From Penaeus vannamei (lineage: Eukaryota > Arthropoda > Malacostraca > Decapoda > Penaeidae), in contig NC_091558.1 of NCBI RefSeq assembly GCF_042767895.1, positions 45,068,499 to 45,080,998 of the forward strand: a stretch of 12,500 bases of DNA, read 5' to 3'. Each line of letters opens with the position of its first letter. Position 1 is the stretch's first letter. The notes under the pieces are model-generated. The model saw nothing but the letters and a program-made list of their open reading frames with translations, did not search any database and was not told the origin of the DNA. The position numbers were made by a program, and so were the translations under genes. Below are positions 6,117 to 12,500 of the stretch, piece by piece.

Positions 6117-6223
6117 AATGATAATAATACATAATAATAATAATAATAATAATAATACATGATAGATAATAATAATATTAATAATAATAATAATAATAAT
6201 AATACATGATAAATGATAATAAT

Positions 6224-6279
<56 letters not shown>
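6117..6279 (+). repeat. R3 array, short, with long pure (TAA)n
   Basis: Two TACATGATA anchors (variants GATAGATAAT and GATAAATGATAA), then a pure TAA run of about 18 triplets (6226-6279), the longest here. It runs straight into R1 (AAATCGAAACCG) with no module B. Confidence 0.92.
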
Positions 6280-6282
<3 letters not shown>

Positions 6283-6366
6283 TCGAAACCGAAAAAAATC
6301 CAAAAAAAAGCAGAAAAATAATCGAAACCGAAAAAAATCCAAAAATAAGCAAAAAAAAAAAAAAAA
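6280..6366 (+). repeat. R1 remnant, two to three units
   Basis: TCGAAACCGAAAAAAATCCA twice with small changes, then a long A run. It passes to the R2 boundary ATCGACCCCCACCCCCCG without element C, the only R1-to-R2 transition here lacking C. Confidence 0.87.
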
Positions 6367-6487
6367 TCGACCCCCACCCCCCGAAAAAAGCACAAAAAAC
6401 ACACACAAAAAAGGGAATCAAAACCCTAAAAAAACACACACACACAAAAAATGAATCAAACCCCCCCAAAACCACACACAAAAAAAA
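6367..6487 (+). repeat. R2 minisatellite array, short
   Basis: The boundary matches the one at 396-413. About three units follow, ending CAAACCCCCCCAAAACCACA before module A. Confidence 0.86.
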
Positions 6488-6661
6488 CCCTGGCCATTGA
6501 TCCTTCCTCAGCAGCTGTTCGTCCCCCGCCGGCGCTCGTCTGAGTCAGCTGAGTCACGGCTCTCACTCCGGCCCACCGAGTGTCTTTGGAAAGGGAAGGG
6601 GAGGGTGTAGTGGGTGTCAATATATATCCCGTGGATGAGGAGGAGGTCAATAGAGGTTGCG
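6488..6661. repeat. Module A copy 7 (heads a complete unit)
   Basis: Consensus core, GTCAATAGAGGTTGCG, and TGTGTGAGCAAGC to 6674. This is the second full-length HOR unit (2085 bp to the next A). Confidence 0.92.
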
Positions 6662-6674
6662 TGTGTGAGCAAGC

Positions 6675-6916
6675 AATAATAATAATACATAATAATAATA
6701 ATAATAATAATACATGATAAATAATAATAATATTAATAATAATAATAATAATAATACATGATAAATAATAATAATATTAATAATAATAATAATAATAATA
6801 ATACATGATAAATAATAATAATATTAATAATAATAATAATAATAATAATACATGATAAATAATAATAATATTAATAATAATAATAATAATAATAATACAT
6901 GATAAATAATAATAAT

Positions 6917-6947
<31 letters not shown>

Positions 6948-6954
6948 CATGATA

Positions 6955-6992
<38 letters not shown>

Positions 6993-7051
6993 ATGATAAA
7001 TAATAATAATATTAATAATAATAATAATAATAATAATACATGATAAATAAT

Positions 7052-7086
<35 letters not shown>

Positions 7087-7104
7087 ATGATAAATAATAA
7101 TAAT

Positions 7105-7135
<31 letters not shown>

Positions 7136-7258
7136 CATGATAAATAATAATAATATTAATAATAATAATATTAATAATAATAATAATAATAATACATGAT
7201 AAATAATAATAATAATACATAATAATAATAATAATAATACATGATAAATAATACTAAT

Positions 7259-7289
<31 letters not shown>

Positions 7290-7344
7290 CATGATAAATA
7301 ATAATAATATTAATAATAATAATAATAATAATAATACATGACAA
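6675..7344 (+). repeat. R3 array, long
   Basis: 670 bp with 14 TACATGA(T/C)AAA anchors and the same ~47-bp spacing with triplet slippage as the array at 2508. Local variants lack the ATATTAAT step or duplicate it (7151-7175). The last anchor is TACATGACAAATCGATG, a T>C change at the R3-B boundary. Confidence 0.95.
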
Positions 7345-7454
7345 ATCGATGAGCATCAACGAAATACTATTTCTCAATATATTTCTCTTCTCTTCCTTTT
7401 CTCTCCCTTGCTTGCTATGGACGAGTCGTGACGCCCTCCTTTCCCCTAGACTGA
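7345..7454. repeat. Module B copy 3
   Basis: 110 bp, one visible substitution (GACGCCCTCC instead of GACGCCTTCC). The pyrimidine tract at 7382-7409 is intact. Confidence 0.9.
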
Positions 7455-8310
7455 AAAAAAAACACAAAAATAAACAAAACAAAACAAAAAATCGAAACCG
7501 AGAAAACACAAAAATAAGCAAATAAAAAAAATCGAAACCGAAAACAATCCAAAAATAAGCAAAAAAAGAAAAAAATCGAAACCGAAAAAATCCAAAAAAA
7601 GCAAAAAAAAAAAATCGAAACCGAAAAAATCCAAAAAAAGCAAAAAAAATCGAAACCGAGAAAACACAAAAATAAGCCAAAAAGAAAAAAAATCGAAAAC
7701 CGAAAAAAATCCAAAAAAAGCAAAAAAAAAATCGAAACCGAAAAAAATCCAAAAATAAGCAAAAAAATCGAAACCGAAAAAAATCCAAAAAGCAAAAAAA
7801 AAAAAAATCGAAACCGAAAAAAATCCAAAAAAAGCAAAAAAAAAAAAAATCGAAACCGAAAAAATTCAAAAATAAGCAAAAAAGAAAAAACTCGAAACCG
7901 AAAAAGTCCAAAAATAAATAAAGAAAAATAATAATAATAAAAATCGAAAGCGAAAAAGCACAAAAATAAGCAAAAAAAAAAAAAAAATCCAAAAATAAGC
8001 AAAAAAAAGGAAAAAAATTGAAACCGAAAAAACAGAAAAATAAGAAAAAAATGACACTGAAAAAAATCCAAAAATAAGCAAAAAAAAAAATCGAAACCGA
8101 AAAAAATCCAAAAATAAGCAAAAAAAAATCGAAACCGAAAAAAATCCAAAAATAAGTAAAAAAATAAAAAATCGAAACCGAGAAAACACAAAAATAAGCA
8201 AAAAAAAATCTAAACCGAAAAAACATAAAAATCAGCAAAAAAAAAAAATCAAAATCGAAAAAACACAAAAATAAGCAAAAAAAAAAAAAAAAAATCGAAA
8301 CCGGAAAAAA
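7455..8310 (+). repeat. R1 minisatellite array (longest)
   Basis: About twenty-two units over 856 bp. Order of variants: AACAAAACAAAACAAAA near 7473, several GAGAAAACACAAAAATAAGC units, regular TCGAAACCG units, then AATAATAATAATAAAAATCG (7928), AAAGCGAAAAAGCAC, ATGACACTGAAAA (8050), and ACATAAAAATCAGC with TCAAAATCG (8223-8260). Blocks match the arrays at 1443 and 3451, so the arrays share descent rather than arising by independent slippage. Confidence 0.9.
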
Positions 8311-8347
8311 ACACAAAAATAAACAAAGGACGAACGAAAACGAAACC
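8311..8347 (+). repeat. Bridge element C, copy 6
   Basis: ACACAAAAATAAACAAAGGA then CGAACGAAAACGAAACC; one extra A in the GAAAACG run. Preceded by CCGGAAAAAA, much like CTGGAAAA before copy 1. Confidence 0.85.
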
Positions 8348-8572
8348 GAAAAAAACAATAAACAAAAAATCGACCCCCAACCCCCCCAAAAAAACACACA
8401 CAAAAAAGGAATCAAAACCCTAAAAAAACACACACACAAAAAAGGAATAAAACCTAAAAAAAAACACACCAAAAAAAATTAAACCCTAAAAAAACACACA
8501 AAAAAAAGGAATCAAAACCAAAAAAAAAAAAACAAAATAAATAAATAAAACCCCCAAAACCACACACAAAAA
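8348..8572 (+). repeat. R2 minisatellite array
   Basis: Boundary ATCGACCCCCAACCCCCCC, about five units, then TAAATAAATAAAACCCCCAA and AACCACACAC before A. Confidence 0.86.
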
Positions 8573-8707
8573 CCCTGGCCATTGATCCTTCCTCAGCAGC
8601 TGTCTGTCCCCGCCGGCGCTCGTCTGAGTCAGCTGAGTCTCGGCCCTCACACCGGCCCACCGAGTGACTTTGGAAAGGGAAGGGGAGGGTGTAGTGGGTG
8701 TAAATAC
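8573..8707. repeat. Module A copy 8, diverged and truncated
   Basis: The only clearly diverged copy. TGTCTGTCCCC replaces TGTTCGTCCCCC; the second bZIP site reads TGAGTCT; CTCGGCCCTCACACC replaces CACGGCTCTCACTCC; and GTGACTTT replaces GTGTCTTT. It breaks off at GTGTAAATA and runs into CACAAAA of R2, so the TATA-like box, GAGGAGGAG and GGTTGCG are gone. The G-quadruplex pattern is intact. The hairpin change (CACTCC to CACACC) is not compensated. Confidence 0.88.
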
Positions 8708-8945
8708 ACAAAAAAAAAAAAAAAACACACACAAAAAAAGGAATTAAAACCGAAAAAAAACACACACACACACAAAAATAAAAACCTAAAAAAAAACACA
8801 ACACAAAAAAGGAATTAAACCCTAAAAAAACACACACACAAAAAATAAACTAAACCCTAAAAAACACACAAAAAAGGGAATCAAAACCTAAAAAAAAAAT
8901 AATAATAAATAAATAAATTAAACCCCCCAAAAAAACACAAAAAAA
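8708..8945 (+). repeat. R2 minisatellite array
   Basis: About seven units following directly on truncated A, with (CA)n runs, GGAATTAAAACCGAAAA and TAAACCCTAAAA. It ends AAATAATAATAAATAAATAA, ATTAAACCCCCC and an A run. Confidence 0.86.
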
Positions 8946-9119
8946 CCCTGGCCATTGATCCTTCCTCAGCAGCTGTTCGTCCCCCGCCGGCGCTCGTCTG
9001 AGTCAGCTGAGTCACGGCTCTCACTCCGGCCCACCGAGTGTCTTTGGAAAGGGAAGGGGAGGGTGTAGTGGGTGTCAATATATATCCCGTGGATGAGGAG
9101 GAGGTAAATAGAGGTTGCG
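8946..9119. repeat. Module A copy 9 (alpha unit)
   Basis: Consensus core, then GTAAATAGAGGTTGCG joined to AAACC. It heads a 731-bp unit closely matched by the next one (726 bp). Confidence 0.92.
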
Positions 9120-9141
9120 AAACCAAAAAATTCAAAAATAT

Positions 9142-9174
<33 letters not shown>

Positions 9175-9190
9175 GAAGGAGGAATAAAAA
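9120..9190 (+). repeat. Alpha-type R1 remnant with A29 run
   Basis: AAACCAAAAAATTCAAAAAT, ATGC (AAGC changed to ATGC, shared only with the unit at 9846), A29 (9144-9172), TCGAAGGAGGAATAAAA. Confidence 0.85.
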
Positions 9191-9226
9191 ACACAAAAAT
9201 AAACAAAGGACGAACGAAACGAAATC
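9191..9226 (+). repeat. Bridge element C, copy 7
   Basis: Alpha variant ending GAAATC; identical to copies at 785 and 12082 by eye. Confidence 0.85.
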
Positions 9227-9676
9227 GAAAAAAAAACAATAAACAAAAAAATCGACCCCACAAAAAACACACACACACAAAGAATTAAAACCTAAAAAAA
9301 AAACACATACAAAAAAAGAACTAAAACCAAAAAAAAAACACAAAAAAGGAATTAAAACCGAAAAAAACACACAAAAAAAGGAATCAAAACCCTAAAAAAA
9401 AACACAAAAAAATGAACTAAACCCTAAAAAAACACAACACACAAAAAATAAATCAAAACCCTAAAAACACTCAAAAAAAGGAATCAAAACCCTAAAAAAA
9501 ACACAAAAAATAAATTAAACCCTAAAAAAACACACATAAAAATGAACTAAACCCTAAAAAACACAACACAAAAAAAGGAATCAAAACCCTAAAAAAAACA
9601 AAAAAAGGAATCAAAACCAAAAAAAAAAAAAAAATAAATAAATTAATTAAACCCCAAAACCACACACAAAAAAAAA
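9227..9676 (+). repeat. R2 minisatellite array (long)
   Basis: 450 bp, about twelve units. The boundary is shortened to ATCGACCCCACAAAAAACAC. The order CACAAAGAATTAAAACC, ACACATACAAAAAAAGAACT, GGAATTAAAACC and so on is repeated in the array at 9952, showing that the two units are a tandem duplication. Ends with AAATAAATTAATTAAACCCC and ACCACACAC. Confidence 0.86.
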
Positions 9677-9845
9677 CCCTGGACATTGATCCTTCCTCAG
9701 CAGCTGTTCGTCCCCCGCCGGCGCTCGTCTGAGTCAGCTGAGTCACGGCTCTCACTCCGGCCCACCGAGTGTCTTTGGAAAGGGAAGGGGGTAGTGGGTG
9801 TCAATATATATCCCGTGGATGAGGAGGAGGTCAATAGAGGTTGCG
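9677..9845. repeat. Module A copy 10 with 5-bp deletion in the G-tract
   Basis: GGACATTG replaces GGCCATTG near the left edge. Five bases of the GGGGAGGGTG stretch are missing, leaving GGGAAGGGGGTAGTGGG (9782-9798) with three G tracts rather than four. The deletion is not a multiple of three, which argues against any coding role for the module. Confidence 0.9.
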
Positions 9846-9914
9846 AAACCAAAAAATTCAAAAATATGCAAAAAAAAAAAAAAAAAAAAAAAAAAATCGA
9901 AGGAGGAATAAAAA
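9846..9914 (+). repeat. Alpha-type R1 remnant with A27 run
   Basis: Same as at 9120 including the ATATGC variant; A27 at 9870-9896. Confidence 0.85.
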
Positions 9915-9951
9915 ACACAAAAATAAACAAAGGACGAACTAAAACGAAATC
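9915..9951 (+). repeat. Bridge element C, copy 8
   Basis: GGACGAACTAAAACGAAATC: one substitution with an extra A compared with GGACGAACGAAACGAAATC. Confidence 0.82.
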
Positions 9952-10402
9952 GAAAAAAAAAACAATAAACAAAAAATCGACCCCTACAAAAAACACACAC
10001 AAAGAATTAAAACCTAAAAAAAAAACACATACAAAAAAAGAACTAAAACCAAAAAAAAAAACACAAAAAAGGAATTAAAACCAAAAAAACACACAAAAAA
10101 CGAATCAAAACCCTAAACAAAACACACACAAAAAAGGAAATTAAACCCTAAAACCACACAACACACAAAAAATAAATCAAAACCGTAAAAACACCCAAAA
10201 AAGGAATCAAAACCCTAAAAAAAACACAAAAAATAAATTAAACCCTAAAAAAACACACATAAAAATGAACTAAACCCTAAAAAACACAACACAAAAAAAG
10301 GAATCAAAACCTAAAAAAAAAACACAAAAAAAGAATCAAAACCCTAAAAAAAAAATAAATAAATAAATAAATTAAACCCCCCAAAACCACACACAAAAAA
10401 AA
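9952..10402 (+). repeat. R2 minisatellite array (long)
   Basis: 451 bp of units in the same order as 9227-9676, with CTACAAAAAAC at the boundary. Ends (AAAT)n at about 10354-10371, then TAAACCCCCCAAAACCACAC before A. Confidence 0.86.
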
Positions 10403-10560
10403 CCCTGGCCATTGATCCTTCCTCAGCAGCTGTTCGTCCCCCGCCGGCGCTCGTCTGAGTCAGCTGAGTCACGGCTCTCACTCCGGCCCACCGAGTGTCT
10501 TTGGAAAGGGAAGGGGAGGGTGTAGTGGGTGTCAATATATATCCCGCGGATGAGGAGGAG
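10403..10560. repeat. Module A copy 11 (beta unit)
   Basis: 158 bp, one substitution (CCCGCGG instead of CCCGTGG, creating a CpG). It stops at GAGGAGGAG and passes directly to AAAAAATCCAAAAATAAGC. Confidence 0.92.
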
Positions 10561-10660
10561 AAAAAATCCAAAAATAAGCAAAAAAAAAAAAAATTCGAAA
10601 CCGAAAAAAAACACAAAAATAAGCAAAAAAAAAAAAAAAAAAAATCGAAACCAAAAAAAC
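10561..10660 (+). repeat. R1 minisatellite array, short
   Basis: Two to three units: TCC-type, then TTCGAAACCG with ACACAAAAATAAGC, then a long A run and TCGAAACC. Confidence 0.87.
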
Positions 10661-10681
10661 TGAAGATAAACAAAGGGACGA
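10661..10681 (+). repeat. Bridge element C, copy 9, degenerate
   Basis: TGAAGATAAACAAAGGGACG: the GAAGATAAAC form with an extra G, truncated after GACGA and dissolved into an A run. The most damaged C copy. Confidence 0.75.
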
Positions 10682-10888
10682 AAAAAAAAAAAAAAAAAAA
10701 AAAATTGACCCCAAAAAACACAAAAAAGGAATTAAAACCTAAAAAAAAAAACACCAAAAAAATTAGAAAAACCTAAAAAAAAACACAAAAAAGGAATCAA
10801 AACCCTAAAAAAACACACACAAAAAAAGAATTAAACCCTAAAAAAACACACAAAAAATGAATTAAACCCTAAAAAAAACAAAAAAAAA
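10682..10888 (+). repeat. R2 minisatellite array
   Basis: Long A run, boundary ATTGACCCCAAAAAACAC, about five units including ACACCAAAAAAATTAGAAAA, ending in an A8 run before A. Confidence 0.86.
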
Positions 10889-11062
10889 CCCTGGCCATTG
10901 ATCCTTCCTCAGCAGCTGTTCGTCCCCCGCCGGCGCTCGTCTGAGTCAGCTGAGTCACGGCTCTCACTCCGGCCCACCGAGTGTCTTTGGAAAGGGAAGG
11001 GGAGGGTGTAGTGGGTGTCAATATATATCCCGTGGATGAGGAGGAGGTCAATAGAGGTTGCG
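10889..11062. repeat. Module A copy 12 (alpha unit)
   Basis: Consensus core plus GTCAATAGAGGTTGCG, identical to copy 1 over 174 bp by eye. Confidence 0.92.
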
Positions 11063-11136
11063 AAACCAAAAAATTCAAAAATAAGCAAAAAAAAAAAAAA
11101 AAAAAAAAAAAAAGAAAATCGAAGGAGGAATAAAAA
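11063..11136 (+). repeat. Alpha-type R1 remnant with A27 run
   Basis: A27 at 11087-11113 followed by GAAAATCGAAGGAGGAATAA; otherwise as at 719. Confidence 0.85.
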
Positions 11137-11171
11137 ACACAAAAATAAACAAAGGACGAACGAAACGAAAC
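11137..11171 (+). repeat. Bridge element C, copy 10
   Basis: Ends GAAACGAAACAG, a variant of the GAAACC/GAAATC ending. Confidence 0.83.
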
Positions 11172-11431
11172 AGAAAAAAAAACAATAAACAAAAAAATTG
11201 ACTCGCACCAGAAAGAAAAACACACACACACACAAAGAATTAAAACCTAAAAAAAACACACAAAAAGGAACTAAACCCTAAAAAAACACAAAAAAAGAAA
11301 TTAAACCCTAAAAAAAAAAATAATAATAAATCAAAACCCTAAAAAAAACACACACAAATAAATCAAAACCTAAAAAAAAAATAAATAAATAAATAAATAA
11401 ATTAAACCCCCCAAAACCACACAAAAAAAAA
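11172..11431 (+). repeat. R2 minisatellite array
   Basis: Boundary AATTGACTCGCACCAGAAAG, matching 2140-2160 apart from one base. Then about six units, an (AAAT)n microsatellite (11381-11402) and TTAAACCCCCCAAAACCACA before A. Confidence 0.86.
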
Positions 11432-11587
11432 CCCTGGCCATTGATCCTTCCTCAGCAGCTGTTCGTCCCCCGCCGGCGCTCGTCTGAGTCAGCTGAGTCA
11501 CGGCTCTCACTCCGGCCCACCGAGTGTCTTTGGAAAGGGAAGGGAGGTGTAGTGGGTGTCAATATATATCCTGTGGATGAGGAGGAG
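11432..11587. repeat. Module A copy 13 (beta unit) with 2-bp G-tract deletion
   Basis: 156 bp. GGGAAGGGAGGTGTAGTGGG (11537-11556): two adjacent G tracts have each lost one G, so the third tract is only GG. Also CCTGTGG for CCCGTGG, a CpG-to-TpG change. Stops at GAGGAGGAG like other beta copies. Confidence 0.9.
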
Positions 11588-11676
11588 AAAAAATCCAAAA
11601 TAAGCAAAAAAAAAAAAAATCGAAAACCGAAAAAACACAAAAATAAGCAAAAAAAAAAAAAATCGAAACCCAAAAA
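11588..11676 (+). repeat. R1 minisatellite array, short
   Basis: Two to three units: AAAAAATCCAAAATAAGC, TCGAAAACCG with ACACAAAAATAAGC, and TCGAAACCC. Confidence 0.87.
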
Positions 11677-11707
11677 ACACGAAGATAAACAAAGGACGAA
11701 CGAAACC
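11677..11707 (+). repeat. Bridge element C, copy 11
   Basis: ACACGAAGATAAACAAAGGA then CGAACGAAACC; the second CGAAAC is missing. Same GAAGATAAAC form as at 5647. Confidence 0.82.
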
Positions 11708-11846
11708 AAAAAAAAAAAAAAAATTGACCCCCCAAAAAAACACAAAAAAGGAATTAAAACCTAAAAAAAAAACACCAAATAAAATTAGAAAAACCTAAAA
11801 AAAAAACACAAAAAAGAATCAAAACCCCCTAAAAAAACAAAAAAAA
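11708..11846 (+). repeat. R2 minisatellite array, short
   Basis: A run, boundary ATTGACCCCCCAAAA, then three to four units including ACACCAAATAAAATTAGAAA, ending TCAAAACCCCCTAAAAAAAC. Confidence 0.85.
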
Positions 11847-12020
11847 CCCTGGCCATTGATCCTTCCTCAGCAGCTGTTCGTCCCCCGCCGGCGCTCGTCT
11901 GAGTCAGCTGAGTCACGGCTCTCACTCCGGCCCACCGAGTGTCTTTGGAAAGGGAAGGGGAGGGTGTAGTGGGTGTCAATATATATCCCGTGGATGAGGA
12001 GGAGGGAAATAGAGGTTGCG
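11847..12020. repeat. Module A copy 14 (alpha unit)
   Basis: Consensus core with GGAAATAGAGGTTGCG as the tail. Confidence 0.92.
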
Positions 12021-12081
12021 AAACCAAAAAATTCAAAAATAAGCAAAAAAAAAAAAAAAAAAATCGAAGGAGGAATAAAAA
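12021..12081 (+). repeat. Alpha-type R1 remnant with A19 run
   Basis: A19 at 12045-12063, the shortest A run of the complete alpha remnants, then TCGAAGGAGGAATAAAA. Confidence 0.85.
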
Positions 12082-12117
12082 ACACAAAAATAAACAAAGG
12101 ACGAACGAAACGAAATC
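12082..12117 (+). repeat. Bridge element C, copy 12
   Basis: Alpha variant ending GAAATC, as at 785 and 9191. Confidence 0.85.
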
Positions 12118-12301
12118 GAAAAAAAAAACAATAAACAAAAAAATCGACCCCACAAAAAACACACACACACAAAGAATTAAAACCTAAAAAAAAAACATAC
12201 AAAAAAAGAACTAAAACCAAAAAAAAAACAAAAAAAAAATCAAAACCGAAAAAACACACACAAAAAAAGGAATCAAAACCCCAAAAACACAACAAAAAAA
12301 A
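12118..12301 (+). repeat. R2 minisatellite array
   Basis: Boundary ATCGACCCCACAAAAAACAC, followed by CACAAAGAATTAAAACC and ACATACAAAAAAAGAACT as in 9227-9340, then cut short to about five units. Confidence 0.86.
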
Positions 12302-12475
12302 CCCTGGCCATTGATCCTTCCTCAGCAGCTGTTCGTCCCCCGCCGGCGCTCGTCTGAGTCAGCTGAGTCACGGCTCTCACTCCGGCCCACCGAGTGTCTT
12401 TGGAAAGGGAAGGGGAGGGTGTAGTGGGTGTCAATATATATCCCGTGGATGAGGAGGAGGGAAATAGAGGTTGCG
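12302..12475. repeat. Module A copy 15 (alpha unit, continues past window)
   Basis: Consensus core with GGAAATAGAGGTTGCG as in copy 14. G-quadruplex pattern at 12407-12428. The window ends inside the following alpha R1 remnant. Confidence 0.92.
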
Positions 12476-12500
12476 AAACCAAAAAATTCAAAAATAAGCA
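12476..12500 (+). repeat. Alpha-type R1 remnant, cut by window end
   Basis: AAACCAAAAAATTCAAAAAT then AAGCA; the expected A run lies beyond the window. Confidence 0.8.

Noticed and set aside
6206..6500. Plus-strand frames giving poly-Asn or poly-Ile followed by a Lys-rich stretch.
   Set aside because: Direct translation of (TAA)n and A runs; no start context, domain or codon bias beyond the repeat.

Overview
No protein-coding gene, tRNA, rRNA, transposase or CRISPR array can be supported anywhere in this window. The whole 12.5 kb is one eukaryotic-looking complex satellite: a higher-order repeat (HOR) in which all modules lie in the same orientation. The plus strand is A-rich, with many long A runs, and the minus strand is T-rich. 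Nothing looks bacterial or archaeal. I cannot name the organism or the chromosomal location. A subtelomere, an rDNA intergenic spacer and a sex- or B-chromosome satellite all remain possible. Interspersed AAACCCTAA motifs recall the plant and algal telomere unit, but they are never in telomere-like tandem.

Six building blocks explain almost every base. Module A is a GC-rich, CpG-rich element of 158-174 bp present 15 times (starts 545, 1285, 2321, 4498, 5019, 5930, 6488, 8573, 8946, 9677, 10403, 10889, 11432, 11847, 12302). R3 is a TAA-based array with a 47-bp super-period marked by TACATGATAAA. Module B is a 110-bp single-copy-like segment at three places, plus a 12-bp tail at the window start. 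R1 is a 37-45 bp A-rich minisatellite built on TCGAAACCG and TCCAAAAATAAGC. Element C is a ~36-bp bridge built on AAACAAAGGACGAACGAAAC. R2 is a ~30-40 bp A/C-rich minisatellite built on GGAATCAAAACCCTAAAA plus CA runs.

The complete unit is A-R3-B-R1-C-R2, seen at 2321-4497 and 6488-8572 (about 2.1-2.2 kb) and, with a short R3, at 5019-5929. The other units are deletion derivatives. Alpha units (545, 8946, 9677, 10889, 11847, 12302) jump from GGTTGCG in A straight into an R1-like remnant. Beta units (1285, 10403, 11432) jump from GAGGAGGAG into R1. The unit at 4498 has lost most of R3 and B and carries a purine (GA/GGGA) tract instead. The unit at 5930 lacks B and C. The unit at 8573 has a diverged, truncated A joined directly to R2. 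Complete units lie in the middle of the window; short units lie on the left and fill the right third.

The most interesting signal is module A. It is nearly invariant across 15 copies and holds a perfect G-quadruplex pattern, a doubled TGAGTCA motif, a TATATAT box and a GC-rich hairpin, while everything around it is low-complexity and variable. The only internal deletions in otherwise normal copies (at 9677 and 11432) both hit the G-quadruplex tract. Whether A is a functional element (spacer promoter, small RNA gene, replication or recombination site) or is simply homogenised satellite cannot be decided from sequence alone.
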